DNA from: Mycobacterium sp. SMC-8
Lineage (GTDB): Bacteria; Actinomycetota; Actinomycetes; Mycobacteriales; Mycobacteriaceae
Length of the DNA: 64,000 nucleotides
Assembly: GCF_025263565.1 (NCBI RefSeq)
Contig: NZ_CP079865.1
Span: 4,340,001-4,404,000 of the forward strand
Reading direction: 5' to 3'
Part shown: positions 32,062 to 42,996 of the stretch, piece by piece
How the letters are laid out: the number at the start of each line of letters is the position of its first letter
How positions within the stretch are numbered: the first letter of the stretch is position 1
Notes under the pieces: model-generated
What the model saw: the letters and a program-made list of their open reading frames with translations, nothing else
Database searches by the model: none
Told to the model about the DNA's origin: nothing
Made by a program: the position numbers and the translations under genes

Positions 32062-33000
32062 ATGAAACTCGTCCGCCCCGACGTCTTCCACCCGCGCATC
32101 GTGTTCGCCGGCTGCGCGGCGCTGCCCGAGGGTGACGGCGACGACGCCGGCCTCGTCGCCGCGTTGAGGGCCCGGGGGCTGCACGCCCGGTGGGCATCCT
32201 GGGACGATCCGGCCACCGCGAACGCCGACCTGGTGATCCTGCGGGCCACCTGGGACTACACCGACCGGCTCGACGATTTCCTCGCCTGGACTCGGCGGGT
32301 CGCGCATCTGCTGAACCCGCCGGAAGTGGTGGCCTGGAACGCCGACAAGCGCTATCTGGCCGACCTGGCCGCGGCCGGGGTGCCGACGGTGCCCAGCGCG
32401 TTCTTCGCACCGGGGGAGCCGGTGACCATCCCAGCCGGTGAGGTGGTGGTCAAGCCGTCGGTGGGCGCGGGATCGGTGGGTGCGCTGCGCTTCACCGACG
32501 CCGCCCGGGCCCGCGCCCACGCCGTGTCCCTGCACGCGGCCGGGCGTACCGCGCTGGTGCAGCCGTATGACCGGCGGATCAGCGCCGGCGAGACCGCCCT
32601 GGTGTTCCTGGGCGGCGAGCAGTCCCATGCGTTCACCAAGGCGCCGATGCTGCCCGCGCCGGGGCAGTCGCCGGTCTTCGACGAGTCAGGCACCTACGCC
32701 GAGGAGACGCTGTGCCCCGCCGATCCGGATTTCGAGCTGTGGGACCTCGGCCGCGCCGCGTTGGCCGCGGCCGCGGCTCGGGTCGGATTGACGGCGTCGG
32801 ATCTGCTGTATGCGCGGGTCGACCTCATCGGCGGTGGCGACGATCCGCGGTTGCTCGAGCTCGAGTTGGTGGAACCGTCCCTGGGCTGGCGCCAGCTGCA
32901 CGGGGCGGACCGCAAGCGCCAGGAACGCCGGTTCGCGCTGGCCGTGGAGTCAGCGCTGGAGCGCCTCGGGCTCGGTCCGCTCTCGCATCGACGCCCATAG
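32062..33000 (+). CDS. ATP-grasp (RimK/GshB-like) protein of unknown substrate
   Basis: 312 residues. Pre-ATP-grasp domain (about 1-95; LVILRATWDYTDR), then the ATP-grasp core with EVVVKPSVGAGSVGA (phosphate/Lys), TALVQPYDRRI and the C-terminal metal site LLELELVEPSLGW. This fold joins carboxylates to amines or thiols using ATP; the substrate is not evident. Position matches M. tuberculosis Rv1455. The last 51 bases overlap ctaA on the other strand. Confidence 0.8.
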   Translation: MKLVRPDVFHPRIVFAGCAALPEGDGDDAGLVAALRARGLHARWASWDDPATANADLVILRATWDYTDRLDDFLAWTRRVAHLLNPPEVVAWNADKRYLADLAAAGVPTVPSAFFAPGEPVTIPAGEVVVKPSVGAGSVGALRFTDAARARAHAVSLHAAGRTALVQPYDRRISAGETALVFLGGEQSHAFTKAPMLPAPGQSPVFDESGTYAEETLCPADPDFELWDLGRAALAAAAARVGLTASDLLYARVDLIGGGDDPRLLELELVEPSLGWRQLHGADRKRQERRFALAVESALERLGLGPLSHRRP

Positions 33001-33906
33001 CGCCGCAGTGGCGGCGGTGCACGCCGCAGCACCCGCGACGTGCAGGGCGACCAGAGCCTCGGGCACCCCGGTGAAGAACTGGATCGCCCCCAGCGTCCCC
33101 TGCGCGGCCACCAGGACCACCACGACACCGAGACGTTTCATGACCTCCCGCGACGCGCGCACGGCGAGCAGACCGAAACCCAGGCCCACCAGCAGCGACA
33201 GATAGGCGACCAAGAGCGAGGAGTGCATGTGCACCAGCGTGGTGATCTCCACCTGCAGCCGCGGCACCGGCCGCTCCAGGCTTTTGTCCCCGGCGTGCGG
33301 GCCGGCGCCGGTGACCATCGTTCCGGTGACCAGCACCGCGGCCAGCGTCAGGCCGGACAGCGCGGTCAGCTGCCGCAACGGCTTCGGCGCCCGTGTGACC
33401 ACCACGCCGTCGTCCGGTTCCCCGATCTTGACGTACAGAAGCACCGCCAGCCAGACCATCGCCATCGACACCAGGAGGTGGATCGCGACCGTCCACCACA
33501 GCAGGCCGGTGAGCACGGTGATGCCCCCGATGATCGCCTGCGCCACCGTCGAGGCGGGCATCAGCCAGGCGTAGATCAATACTTCGCGGCGGCGCCGGGC
33601 GCGCATGACGGCCAGCACGGCCGCCGCGGCGGTGAACACCACCAAAAACGTCAACAGCCGGTTGCCGAATTCGACCGCCTGGTGGATACCGGCGACCTCG
33701 GCGTGCGGGACCGGGGTGAAGCTGCCCGGGAAGCACTGCGGCCAGGTCGGACACCCGAGGCCCGACGCGGTGACCCGCACGATGGCCCCGGTCACGGCGA
33801 TGCCGCCCTGGGTCAGGATCACGGCGGCGGCGATAAGGCGCTGAACCCGAAGGCTGGGTTCGGGCAGCAGGTCGACCAGCCGCAGGAAGAGTCGTCCGAC
33901 GGGCAC
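32950..33906 (-). CDS. ctaA: Haem A synthase
   Basis: 318 residues with about eight membrane helices in two four-helix halves. The conserved GAIVRVTASGLGCPTWPQCF segment (first half, with paired Cys in the extracytoplasmic loop) and the haem-ligand His residues in EFGNR-type and VHMHSSLL segments are present. It oxidises haem O, made by CtaB, to haem A. GTG 33906 has a TACCAT -10 at leaderless spacing. Corresponds to Rv1456c. Confidence 0.9.
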   Translation of the reverse strand: MPVGRLFLRLVDLLPEPSLRVQRLIAAAVILTQGGIAVTGAIVRVTASGLGCPTWPQCFPGSFTPVPHAEVAGIHQAVEFGNRLLTFLVVFTAAAAVLAVMRARRRREVLIYAWLMPASTVAQAIIGGITVLTGLLWWTVAIHLLVSMAMVWLAVLLYVKIGEPDDGVVVTRAPKPLRQLTALSGLTLAAVLVTGTMVTGAGPHAGDKSLERPVPRLQVEITTLVHMHSSLLVAYLSLLVGLGFGLLAVRASREVMKRLGVVVVLVAAQGTLGAIQFFTGVPEALVALHVAGAAACTAATAALWASMRERTEPEALQR

Positions 33907-33912
33907 GCTCCG

Positions 33913-33944
33913 ATGGTAGAGCGTCGTTAACTACACCTCGTAGT
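33913..33944 (-). promoter_or_regulatory. ctaA leaderless promoter with upstream ACTAC/GTAGT inverted repeat
   Basis: On the minus strand TACCAT (33913-33918) ends 6 nt before GTG 33906. ACTAC-ACCTC-GTAGT at 33930-33944 is a perfect 5-bp inverted repeat covering the -35 region. It shares TACCAT and the GTAGT half-site with the ctaB promoter. It resembles BlaI/MecI-type operators (TACA...TGTA) only loosely. Confidence 0.45.
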
Positions 33945-33979
33945 AGGGGCGGGTCGTGTGACGCGCGTGGCTGAACGGC

Positions 33980-34759
33980 TCAGGTGAAGCGGAACCAGCG
34001 CAACGCGCAGAGCGCCCCGACGGCACCCCACACCGCGAGTACGGCCAAGCCGAACCAGTCCATCGATGACGTCATCGCCTGGGACAGCGCCTCGGTCAGC
34101 GCGCCGGACGGCGTCAGGCGTGCCACCCACTGCACCGCCGACGGCACCATCCCGCCTTCCAGGGTGAGCGCGCCCAGTCCGGCGAAGACGAACCACAGCA
34201 GGTTCGCCACGGCGAGCACGATCTCGGCGCGCAGGGTGCCGCCGAGCAGCAGGCCCAGCGCAGCGAACACCGCGGTCCCCAGCGCGATGATCATCGCGCC
34301 GAGCGCCAGACCGGCCAGCGGCGGACGCCATCCCAGGGCGAAGCCGATGGCGCCGAACAGGATCGCCTGCAGGAACACCACCGCGACCACCGCCAGCGAC
34401 TTGCCGGCGATGATGCCCCACACCGGCAGCGCGGTCGCGCCGAGCCGCTTGAGCGCGCCGTAGCGCCGGTCGAACGCGACCGCGATCGCCTGCCCGGTGA
34501 ACGCCGTGGAGATCACCGCGAGCGCCATGATGGCCGGGACGAACGTGTCGGCCCGGTTCGCCCCGAAGTCACCCAGCGGCAGCAGCGTCATCCCGACCAG
34601 CAGCGTGATCGGGATGAACATGGTCAGCAACAGCTGTTCGCCGTTGCGCAGCAGCAGGCGCAACTCCAGCCCGAACTGCGCGGCCAGCATCTTCGGGATC
34701 GGTGCTGGACGCGGATCGGGGGTGAACGTGCCCGGGGCGAAACGGTTTCCCGTCGTCAT
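33980..34759 (-). CDS. ABC-2 type transporter permease
   Basis: 259 residues with six membrane helices, typical of ABC-2 exporter permeases (LLLRNGEQLLLTMFIPITLL at the start). It forms the membrane part of an exporter with the ATPase encoded just upstream, overlapping by four bases (ATGA). Position matches M. tuberculosis Rv1457c. The substrate is unknown; the mptB neighbour hints at an envelope component but does not prove it. A much longer open frame to 35530 is a shadow of the ATPase gene. Confidence 0.87.
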   Translation of the reverse strand: MTTGNRFAPGTFTPDPRPAPIPKMLAAQFGLELRLLLRNGEQLLLTMFIPITLLVGMTLLPLGDFGANRADTFVPAIMALAVISTAFTGQAIAVAFDRRYGALKRLGATALPVWGIIAGKSLAVVAVVFLQAILFGAIGFALGWRPPLAGLALGAMIIALGTAVFAALGLLLGGTLRAEIVLAVANLLWFVFAGLGALTLEGGMVPSAVQWVARLTPSGALTEALSQAMTSSMDWFGLAVLAVWGAVGALCALRWFRFT

Positions 34760-35688
34760 TTGCGCAACTCCCGCCCCGTCAGATCGAGGAAGACGTCTTC
34801 CAGGCTGCGTTGTTCGACCCGCATGTCGGTGGCCAGCACGTCCAGCCGCGCGCACCACGCGGTCACGGTGGCCAGCACCTGCGGGTCGATGTGTCCCTCG
34901 ACGAGGTACTCGCCCGGCGCGGTCTCGGAGGCTCGGTATTTCTCGGGCAGCGCGGCGATCAACAGCGAGAGGTCGAGCATGCGGGGCGCGCGGAAGCGCA
35001 GCTGGTTCTCGGCTCCGCTGCGCATGAGCTCGGCGGGAGTACCGGTGGCGACCGCCGCGCCATGGTCGATGATCAGGATCCGGTCGGCCAGTTCCTCGGC
35101 CTCGGCAAGCTGGTGGGTGGTCAACACCACCGTGACGCCGTCGCGGCGCAGCGCGTCGATCAGCTCCCACACCACCAGCCGGGCGTGGGCGTCCATGCCG
35201 GCGGTGGGCTCGTCGAGGAAGACCAGTTCGGGACGGCCGACGACCGCGCAGGCGAGCGCGAGCCGCTGCTGTTGTCCCCCGGAGAGCCGCCGGTAGGTCG
35301 TGCGGGCCGAATCGGTGAGTCCCAGCGTGTCCAGTAGCCACTGCGGGTCGAGCGGGTCGGCGGCGTAGGACGCGACGAGGTCGAGCATCTCGCCCGCGCG
35401 GGCCGCCGGATAGGCGCCGCCGCCCTGCAGCATCACGCCGGTACGGGCGCGCACCTCGGCGTTGTCGGCGACCGGGTCCAGGCCCAGGATCCTGATCGAG
35501 CCGGCGTCGGGCCTGATGAAACCCTCGCACATCTCCACCGTCGTGGTCTTGCCGGCGCCGTTGGGCCCGAGCAGGGCGAAGACCTCGGCGGCCCGCACGT
35601 CGAGGTCGAGCGAGGCGACGGCCGTCGTTGCTCCATATCGCTTGCTGACCCCGCGCAACTGCACCGGGGGGGAAGGTACGGAGGTCAC
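34756..35688 (-). CDS. ABC transporter ATP-binding protein (DrrA-like)
   Basis: 310 residues. Walker A GPNGAGKTTT, Q-loop near GVMLQGGG, signature RLSGGQQQRLALA, Walker B LVFLDEPTAGMD and switch His in TTHQ; a C-terminal extension of about 80 residues is typical of DrrA/CcmA-like ATPases. Powers the ABC-2 permease downstream. GTG 35688 overlaps the mptB stop (GTGA), so mptB-ATPase-permease is one operon. Corresponds to Rv1458c. Confidence 0.88.
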   Translation of the reverse strand: MTSVPSPPVQLRGVSKRYGATTAVASLDLDVRAAEVFALLGPNGAGKTTTVEMCEGFIRPDAGSIRILGLDPVADNAEVRARTGVMLQGGGAYPAARAGEMLDLVASYAADPLDPQWLLDTLGLTDSARTTYRRLSGGQQQRLALACAVVGRPELVFLDEPTAGMDAHARLVVWELIDALRRDGVTVVLTTHQLAEAEELADRILIIDHGAAVATGTPAELMRSGAENQLRFRAPRMLDLSLLIAALPEKYRASETAPGEYLVEGHIDPQVLATVTAWCARLDVLATDMRVEQRSLEDVFLDLTGRELRK

Positions 35689-37373
35689 GGGGTCTCAGCG
35701 TAGGCGTCGGGTTTGGCGCGCGGTGGCGGCGGTGGCGGTGATGCCTCGCCGTCCGCGCCGTCGGAGCGGACGCGCCAGGGCAACCTCCGATAGGTCAGCG
35801 CCACCAGGATCAGCAGGATCACCGTGCTTGCCACGGTCGCCAGCGCAATCTGAAACAGCGCGAACCGGTCGCCGTTGGCGGTGGGCCCGAAAATCCCGAC
35901 CACCAGCGTGACGGCGATGGCCGCAGCGCGGAACCGTGGGCGGGTGGCCCAGGCGGCCAGCGGGATGATCGCCCACAGCACGTACCAGGGCTGCACCACC
36001 GGGAACAGCAGCAGCGTGGCCCCTAGTGCGACGCCGAGCCCGCCGACCGGGTGCAGCCGACCGCGCAACACCGCCAACAGCAGCCACAACACGATGACCG
36101 CGATCAGTGTCACGCCGATCGCGCGCGTCAGTGCCAGCACCGCGGTGGTGTGGTCGCCGAGCCCGAGCAGGATGCCGACCTGGCCTGTGCCCAGCGCCAG
36201 CAGGGTCGGTGGAGACATCCAACTGCGCACCACGTTGGCGGTGCCGAGCGTGAACAGCCAGCCGAAGCCCAGCCCGCTGGCCCAGCCGATGAGCGCCATC
36301 ACCGCCAGGCTGACCGTCCCGAGCGAGGCGCTCGCGATCAGGAAGGCCTTGACGGTGCCGCCCCAGCGGTGGGCCAGTGCCATCGCCACGAAGCCGAGCG
36401 CAAGCAGCGACGGCAGCTTCACCTGCGACGACAGCGTGATCAGCACGGCGCCGGTGACGAGCATCGCCAGCGGATACCAGCGGGCCCACTGCTCCTTTCC
36501 GCGCGGCCACGTCAGCGGGCGGGGCAGCAACGGGGTGGCCGCGTCCACGCCGCGTAGCGCGAACTCGGTGCCCGCCAGCATCAGGCCCAGCATCAGCGCC
36601 TCGTTGTGGATGCCCGCCACCAGATGCATGATCAGCAGCGGGTTGGCCGGACCCAGCCAGAGCGCGCTGACCTCGGCGACGCCGCAGCGCCGGGCCAGGC
36701 GCGGGGTGGCCCACACGATCATGCCCACACCGAGTAGCACGACCAGCCGGTGGAAGAGCACCGCCTCGACGATGTTCTCCCCGGTCAGGCGCGAGATGCC
36801 ACGGCCGATCCACAGGAACAGCGGCCCGTACGGCGCCGGGGTCTCCCGCCACATGCTCGGCACCGACAGGGTGAAGACGTGACCGAGGCCCAGTCCGGGA
36901 GCGGGACCGACCTTGTACGGGTCGTTGCCCTGCAGCGAGATCTCACTCTGGGCGAGATAGGAGTAGACGTCCTTGCTGTACATCGGCGGCGCGATCAGCA
37001 GCGGCAGTACCCACAGCAGCAGTGTCCGGTCGAGCTGGCTGCGCGTCATCTTGCGGGGGCCCAGCGCGAACCGGCCCAGCATCAGCCACGCCAGCGCCAT
37101 CATCACCGCGCCCGTGGTCGTCATCGTCAACGACACCGTCTGGATACGCGACGGCAAGTTGAGCAGCCGGACCCCGAAGGTGGGGTCCTGCACGACCGGC
37201 CGGGCGCCGGCGCCCAGCGCGCCGATGGCCATCAGCACCGTGCCGGTGGCGCCGAAGATGCGGGTGCGATGCATCGCGGCCACCTCGGCGGCGGTCAGCG
37301 GGCTGCCGACCGTCCGCTCGTCACCGTGCCAGCGGGCGATCGACGAGCTGAGGGAGTGCTCGCGGGCTGCCAC
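35685..37373 (-). CDS. mptB: Polyprenol-phosphate-dependent alpha-1,6-mannosyltransferase MptB
   Basis: 562 residues, GT-C fold with about 13 membrane helices. The first extracytoplasmic loop has the GT-C acidic pair region (YSKDVYSYLAQSEISLQGND). MptB adds alpha-1,6-mannose from polyprenyl-phosphomannose to start the lipomannan core; the protein is close to M. tuberculosis Rv1459c. GTG 37373 gives VAAREHSLSSSIARWHGDER and follows a -10 element at leaderless spacing. The C-terminal tail is Pro/Ala-rich and cytoplasmic. Confidence 0.88.
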   Translation of the reverse strand: MAAREHSLSSSIARWHGDERTVGSPLTAAEVAAMHRTRIFGATGTVLMAIGALGAGARPVVQDPTFGVRLLNLPSRIQTVSLTMTTTGAVMMALAWLMLGRFALGPRKMTRSQLDRTLLLWVLPLLIAPPMYSKDVYSYLAQSEISLQGNDPYKVGPAPGLGLGHVFTLSVPSMWRETPAPYGPLFLWIGRGISRLTGENIVEAVLFHRLVVLLGVGMIVWATPRLARRCGVAEVSALWLGPANPLLIMHLVAGIHNEALMLGLMLAGTEFALRGVDAATPLLPRPLTWPRGKEQWARWYPLAMLVTGAVLITLSSQVKLPSLLALGFVAMALAHRWGGTVKAFLIASASLGTVSLAVMALIGWASGLGFGWLFTLGTANVVRSWMSPPTLLALGTGQVGILLGLGDHTTAVLALTRAIGVTLIAVIVLWLLLAVLRGRLHPVGGLGVALGATLLLFPVVQPWYVLWAIIPLAAWATRPRFRAAAIAVTLVVGIFGPTANGDRFALFQIALATVASTVILLILVALTYRRLPWRVRSDGADGEASPPPPPPRAKPDAYAETP

Positions 37374-37379
37374 GATGGC

Positions 37380-37385
37380 AGCGTA
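37380..37385 (-). promoter_or_regulatory. -10 element (TACGCT) of a leaderless mptB transcript
   Basis: On the minus strand TACGCT ends 6 nt before the GTG at 37373, supporting that start and a leaderless mptB-ATPase-permease mRNA. Confidence 0.45.
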
Positions 37386-37481
37386 GCGGGCGGTTATTCC
37401 CCCAAAGCGCGACGACGTGTGTGAGAACTCCGACCCGGCTGCTAAGGGTGCCCTTGCTAGACCCGCCCACTGAATTGCGTC

Positions 37482-37496
37482 ACACTGGTGTTGTGA
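37482..37496 (+). promoter_or_regulatory. SufR operator ACACT-N5-TGTGA overlapping the sufR start codon
   Basis: The 15 bases ACACTGGTGTTGTGA match exactly the palindrome described for M. tuberculosis SufR. The right half contains the GTG start codon of sufR (37493). CACACT (37481-37486) can serve as a -10 at leaderless spacing, so bound SufR would cover the promoter and start point and repress its own operon when its Fe-S cluster is intact. Confidence 0.75.
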
Positions 37497-38203
37497 AAAT
37501 CCGTCCGCACAGCTCGGAGGCGCCGGCATCGGCGCCTTCTTTTGCTGCCGACGGTCACACCCGGGGCGCCATCATCAGGCTGCTGCTCGAGTCCGGTCCG
37601 ATCACCGCCGGCCGCATCGGTGAGCGGCTGGGCCTGTCGGCGGCCGGTGTGCGCAGACATCTCGACGCACTCATAGAGGCGGGGGAAGCGCAGGCCCAGG
37701 CTGCGGCGGCCTGGCAGCATGCGGGCCGCGGCCGGCCCGCCAAGCGCTATCAGCTCACCGCGGCCGGTAAGGCGAAGTTGGAGCACACCTACGACGATCT
37801 CGCTTCGGCGGCCATGAGGCAGCTCCGTGAGATCGGCGGTGACGACGCGGTACGGACCTTCGCCCGCCGCCGCATCGACGCGATCCTCGCCGACGTGGAC
37901 CCGGTGGGCGATGCGGCGTCCGACGGGGAGGTGGAGGCCGTGGCGGACAGGATCGCCGAAGCCCTCAGCGGGGCCGGATATGCGACCACCACCGCCAAGG
38001 TCGGCGGCCCGGTGCGCGGAGTGCAGATCTGTCAGCATCACTGCCCGGTGTCGCACGTCGCCGAGCAGTTCCCCGAGCTGTGCGAGGCCGAACAACAGGC
38101 GATGGCCGAGGTGCTGGGCACCCACGTGCAGCGGCTTGCGACCATTGTCAACGGCGACTGTGCCTGTACCACCCACGTGCCGCTGGTGCCGGCCGAACGC
38201 TGA
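37493..38203 (+). CDS. sufR: Fe-S cluster-sensing repressor SufR
   Basis: 236 residues. N-terminal winged helix-turn-helix (about 22-75; GRIGERLGLSAAGVRRHLDA) and a C-terminal sensor with Cys180, Cys184, Cys197, Cys223 and Cys225, the pattern CX3CX12C plus CXC that binds the cluster in this family. It represses the suf operon and responds to iron and redox/NO stress. GTG 37493 lies inside the operator. Corresponds to Rv1460. A 91-nt gap separates it from sufB. Confidence 0.9.
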   Translation: MKIRPHSSEAPASAPSFAADGHTRGAIIRLLLESGPITAGRIGERLGLSAAGVRRHLDALIEAGEAQAQAAAAWQHAGRGRPAKRYQLTAAGKAKLEHTYDDLASAAMRQLREIGGDDAVRTFARRRIDAILADVDPVGDAASDGEVEAVADRIAEALSGAGYATTTAKVGGPVRGVQICQHHCPVSHVAEQFPELCEAEQQAMAEVLGTHVQRLATIVNGDCACTTHVPLVPAER

Positions 38204-38294
38204 GACAACGAACGCCTAAGACAACGGACAACAGGAAATCTTCGGCACACAGCCCGCGCCGAAGCCATCACACGAGCAAAAGGAGTGTGTCGCA

Positions 38295-39743
38295 ATGACA
38301 CTCACACCGGAGGCGTCAGTCTCTAAGCCGGAGGCCTTGACCCAGGAGGAGGCCATCGCCTCGCTGGGTAAGTACGGCTACGGCTGGGCTGACTCTGACG
38401 TCGCGGGCGCCAGCGCACAGCGCGGGCTGTCCGAAGCGGTGGTCCGCGACATCTCGGCGAAGAAGAGCGAGCCCGAGTGGATGCTCGACATCCGCTTGAA
38501 GGCCCTGCGCACCTTCGGCAAGAAGCCGATGCCGAGCTGGGGCTCCAACCTCGAGGGCATCGACTTCGACAACATCAAGTACTTCGTGCGCTCCAGCGAG
38601 AAGCAGGCCGCCACGTGGGACGACCTGCCGGCCGACATCAAGAACACCTACGACAAGCTGGGCATCCCGGAAGCCGAAAAGCAGCGCCTGGTCTCCGGTG
38701 TCGCCGCCCAGTACGAGTCTGAGGTCGTCTACCACTCGATCCGCGAGGACCTCGAGGCCCAGGGCGTGATCTTCCTGGACACCGATACCGCTCTCAAAGA
38801 GCACCCGGAGCTGTTCAGGGAGTACTTCGGCACGGTGATCCCGGCCGGGGACAACAAGTTCTCCGCGCTGAACACCGCCGTGTGGTCGGGCGGGTCGTTC
38901 ATCTACGTCCCGCCCGGGGTGCACGTCGACATCCCGTTGCAGGCCTACTTCCGCATCAACACCGAGAACATGGGTCAGTTCGAGCGGACGTTGATCATCG
39001 TCGACGAGAACGCCTACGTGCACTACGTCGAGGGTTGTACGGCGCCGATCTACAAGAGCGACTCGCTGCACAGCGCCGTCGTCGAGATCATCGTCAAGCC
39101 CGGCGGGCGCTGCCGCTACACGACCATTCAGAACTGGTCGAACAACGTCTACAACCTGGTCACCAAGCGCGCCCGCGCCGAGGCCGGCGCCACCATGGAG
39201 TGGGTTGACGGGAATATCGGCTCCAAGGTCACCATGAAATACCCGGCGGTGTGGATGACCGGTGAGCACGCCAAGGGCGAGGTGCTCTCGGTCGCGTTCG
39301 CCGGTGAGGGGCAGCACCAGGACACCGGCGCCAAGATGCTGCATCTGGCGCCCAACACGTCGAGCAACATCGTGTCCAAGTCGGTGGCCCGCGGTGGCGG
39401 CCGCGCCTCCTACCGCGGCCTGGTGCAGGTCAACAAGGGGGCGCACGGATCACGCTCCTCGGTGAAATGCGATGCGCTGCTGGTTGACACCGTCAGCCGC
39501 TCCGACACCTATCCGTACGTCGACATCCGCGAGGACGACGTGACGATGGGACACGAGGCCACGGTGTCCAAGGTCAGCGAGGACCAGATGTTCTATCTGA
39601 TGAGCCGCGGTCTGACCGAGGACGAGGCCATGGCGATGGTGGTGCGCGGCTTCGTCGAGCCGATCGCCAAGGAACTCCCGATGGAGTACGCACTCGAGCT
39701 CAACCGGCTGATCGAGCTGCAGATGGAAGGCGCGGTCGGCTAG
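38295..39743 (+). CDS. sufB: Fe-S cluster assembly scaffold SufB (no intein)
   Basis: 482 residues, the length of an uninterrupted SufB. The right-handed beta-helix core is intact, with [12 protein letters not shown] and the C-terminal [16 protein letters not shown]. It forms the SufBC2D scaffold complex. In M. tuberculosis this protein (Rv1461) carries an intein; here the sequence runs straight through. AAAAGGAG ribosome site upstream of ATG 38295. First structural gene of sufBDCSUT. Confidence 0.95.
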   Translation: MTLTPEASVSKPEALTQEEAIASLGKYGYGWADSDVAGASAQRGLSEAVVRDISAKKSEPEWMLDIRLKALRTFGKKPMPSWGSNLEGIDFDNIKYFVRSSEKQAATWDDLPADIKNTYDKLGIPEAEKQRLVSGVAAQYESEVVYHSIREDLEAQGVIFLDTDTALKEHPELFREYFGTVIPAGDNKFSALNTAVWSGGSFIYVPPGVHVDIPLQAYFRINTENMGQFERTLIIVDENAYVHYVEGCTAPIYKSDSLHSAVVEIIVKPGGRCRYTTIQNWSNNVYNLVTKRARAEAGATMEWVDGNIGSKVTMKYPAVWMTGEHAKGEVLSVAFAGEGQHQDTGAKMLHLAPNTSSNIVSKSVARGGGRASYRGLVQVNKGAHGSRSSVKCDALLVDTVSRSDTYPYVDIREDDVTMGHEATVSKVSEDQMFYLMSRGLTEDEAMAMVVRGFVEPIAKELPMEYALELNRLIELQMEGAVG

Positions 39744-39745
39744 AT

Positions 39746-40930
39746 ATGGGCAATCTGACTCAGGCAGTCGAGGGTTCGGCCCTCGCTGCCGTCAACAAGG
39801 GCGAGCTGTTCTCGTCGTTCGACGTCAACGCGTTCGAGGTGCCCGGCGGGCGCGACGAGATCTGGCGGTTCACACCTCTGAAGCGGCTGCGCGGCCTGCA
39901 CGACGGCTCCGCGACCCCGACCGGGTCGGCCGGGATCGCGGTCTCCGAACGTCCCGGCGTGACGGTGCAGACCGTCGCGCGCGGCGACGAGCGTCTCGGA
40001 CAGGCCGGCGTGCCGTCTGATCGTGTTGCCGCCCAGGCATTCTCGTCGTTCGATACGGCGACCATCGTGACCGTCGCACGCGACACCGAGATCGCCGAAC
40101 CGATCGAGATCGGCATCACCGGACCCGGTGAGGGCAAGGTCGCCTACGGGCACCTGCAGATCCGTGTCGAAGAGCTCTCCCGCGCGATCGTCGTCGTCGA
40201 CCTGAGGGGAAGCGGTACCTACGCCGACAACGTCGAGATCATCGTCGGAGACTCCGCCGGCCTGGGCATCATCTGGATCGCCGACTGGGCTGACGACACC
40301 GTGCATGTCAGCGCGCACCACGCCCGGCTGGGCAAGGACGCGGTGCTGGGACACGTCAACGTGACCCTCGGCGGCGACGTCGTCCGGACCACAGCGAACG
40401 TGCGGTATGACGCCCCCGGTGGGGATGCCAAGATGCTCGGCACGTATTTCGCCGACGACGGACAGCACTTCGAGGCCCGGCTGCTCGTCGACCACTCGCA
40501 GCCCAACTGCAAGTCCGACGTGCTGTACAAGGGCGCGCTGCAAGGTGATCCGGACTCGAAGAAGCCGGACGCGCACACCGTCTGGGTGGGTGACGTGCTC
40601 ATCAGGGCCGAGGCCACCGGCACCGACACCTTCGAGGTGAACCGCAACCTGGTGCTCACCGATGGTGCCCGCGCGGACTCGGTACCGAACCTGGAGATCG
40701 AGACCGGCGAGATCGTCGGCGCCGGGCACGCCAGTGCCACCGGGCGTTTCGACGACGAGCAACTGTTCTACCTGCGGGCGCGCGGCATTCCCGAGGACCA
40801 GGCCCGCCGCCTGGTGGTGCGCGGCTTCTTCAACGAGATCATCGCGAAGATCGCCGTCCCCGCCGTGCGTGAGCGCCTGACCGAAGCAATCGAACGAGAA
40901 CTAGCAATCACGGAATCGAGAACCTCGTAG
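39746..40930 (+). CDS. sufD: Fe-S cluster assembly protein SufD
   Basis: 394 residues, paralogue of SufB with the same beta-helix core and an N-terminal helical domain. Motifs: GGRDEIWRFTPLKRL near the N-terminus and the C-terminal RGIPEDQARRLVVRGFFNEI shared with SufB. It pairs with SufB, and two SufC bind below. Starts 2 nt after sufB. Corresponds to Rv1462. Confidence 0.94.
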   Translation: MGNLTQAVEGSALAAVNKGELFSSFDVNAFEVPGGRDEIWRFTPLKRLRGLHDGSATPTGSAGIAVSERPGVTVQTVARGDERLGQAGVPSDRVAAQAFSSFDTATIVTVARDTEIAEPIEIGITGPGEGKVAYGHLQIRVEELSRAIVVVDLRGSGTYADNVEIIVGDSAGLGIIWIADWADDTVHVSAHHARLGKDAVLGHVNVTLGGDVVRTTANVRYDAPGGDAKMLGTYFADDGQHFEARLLVDHSQPNCKSDVLYKGALQGDPDSKKPDAHTVWVGDVLIRAEATGTDTFEVNRNLVLTDGARADSVPNLEIETGEIVGAGHASATGRFDDEQLFYLRARGIPEDQARRLVVRGFFNEIIAKIAVPAVRERLTEAIERELAITESRTS

Positions 40931-40932
40931 CC

Positions 40933-42985
<2,053 letters not shown>

Positions 42986-42996
42986 GGATCTGAGAC

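Noticed and set aside
37374..37529. 52-codon N-terminal extension of mptB
   Set aside because: It overlaps the SufR operator and the mptB -10 element and does not resemble the MptB N-terminus.
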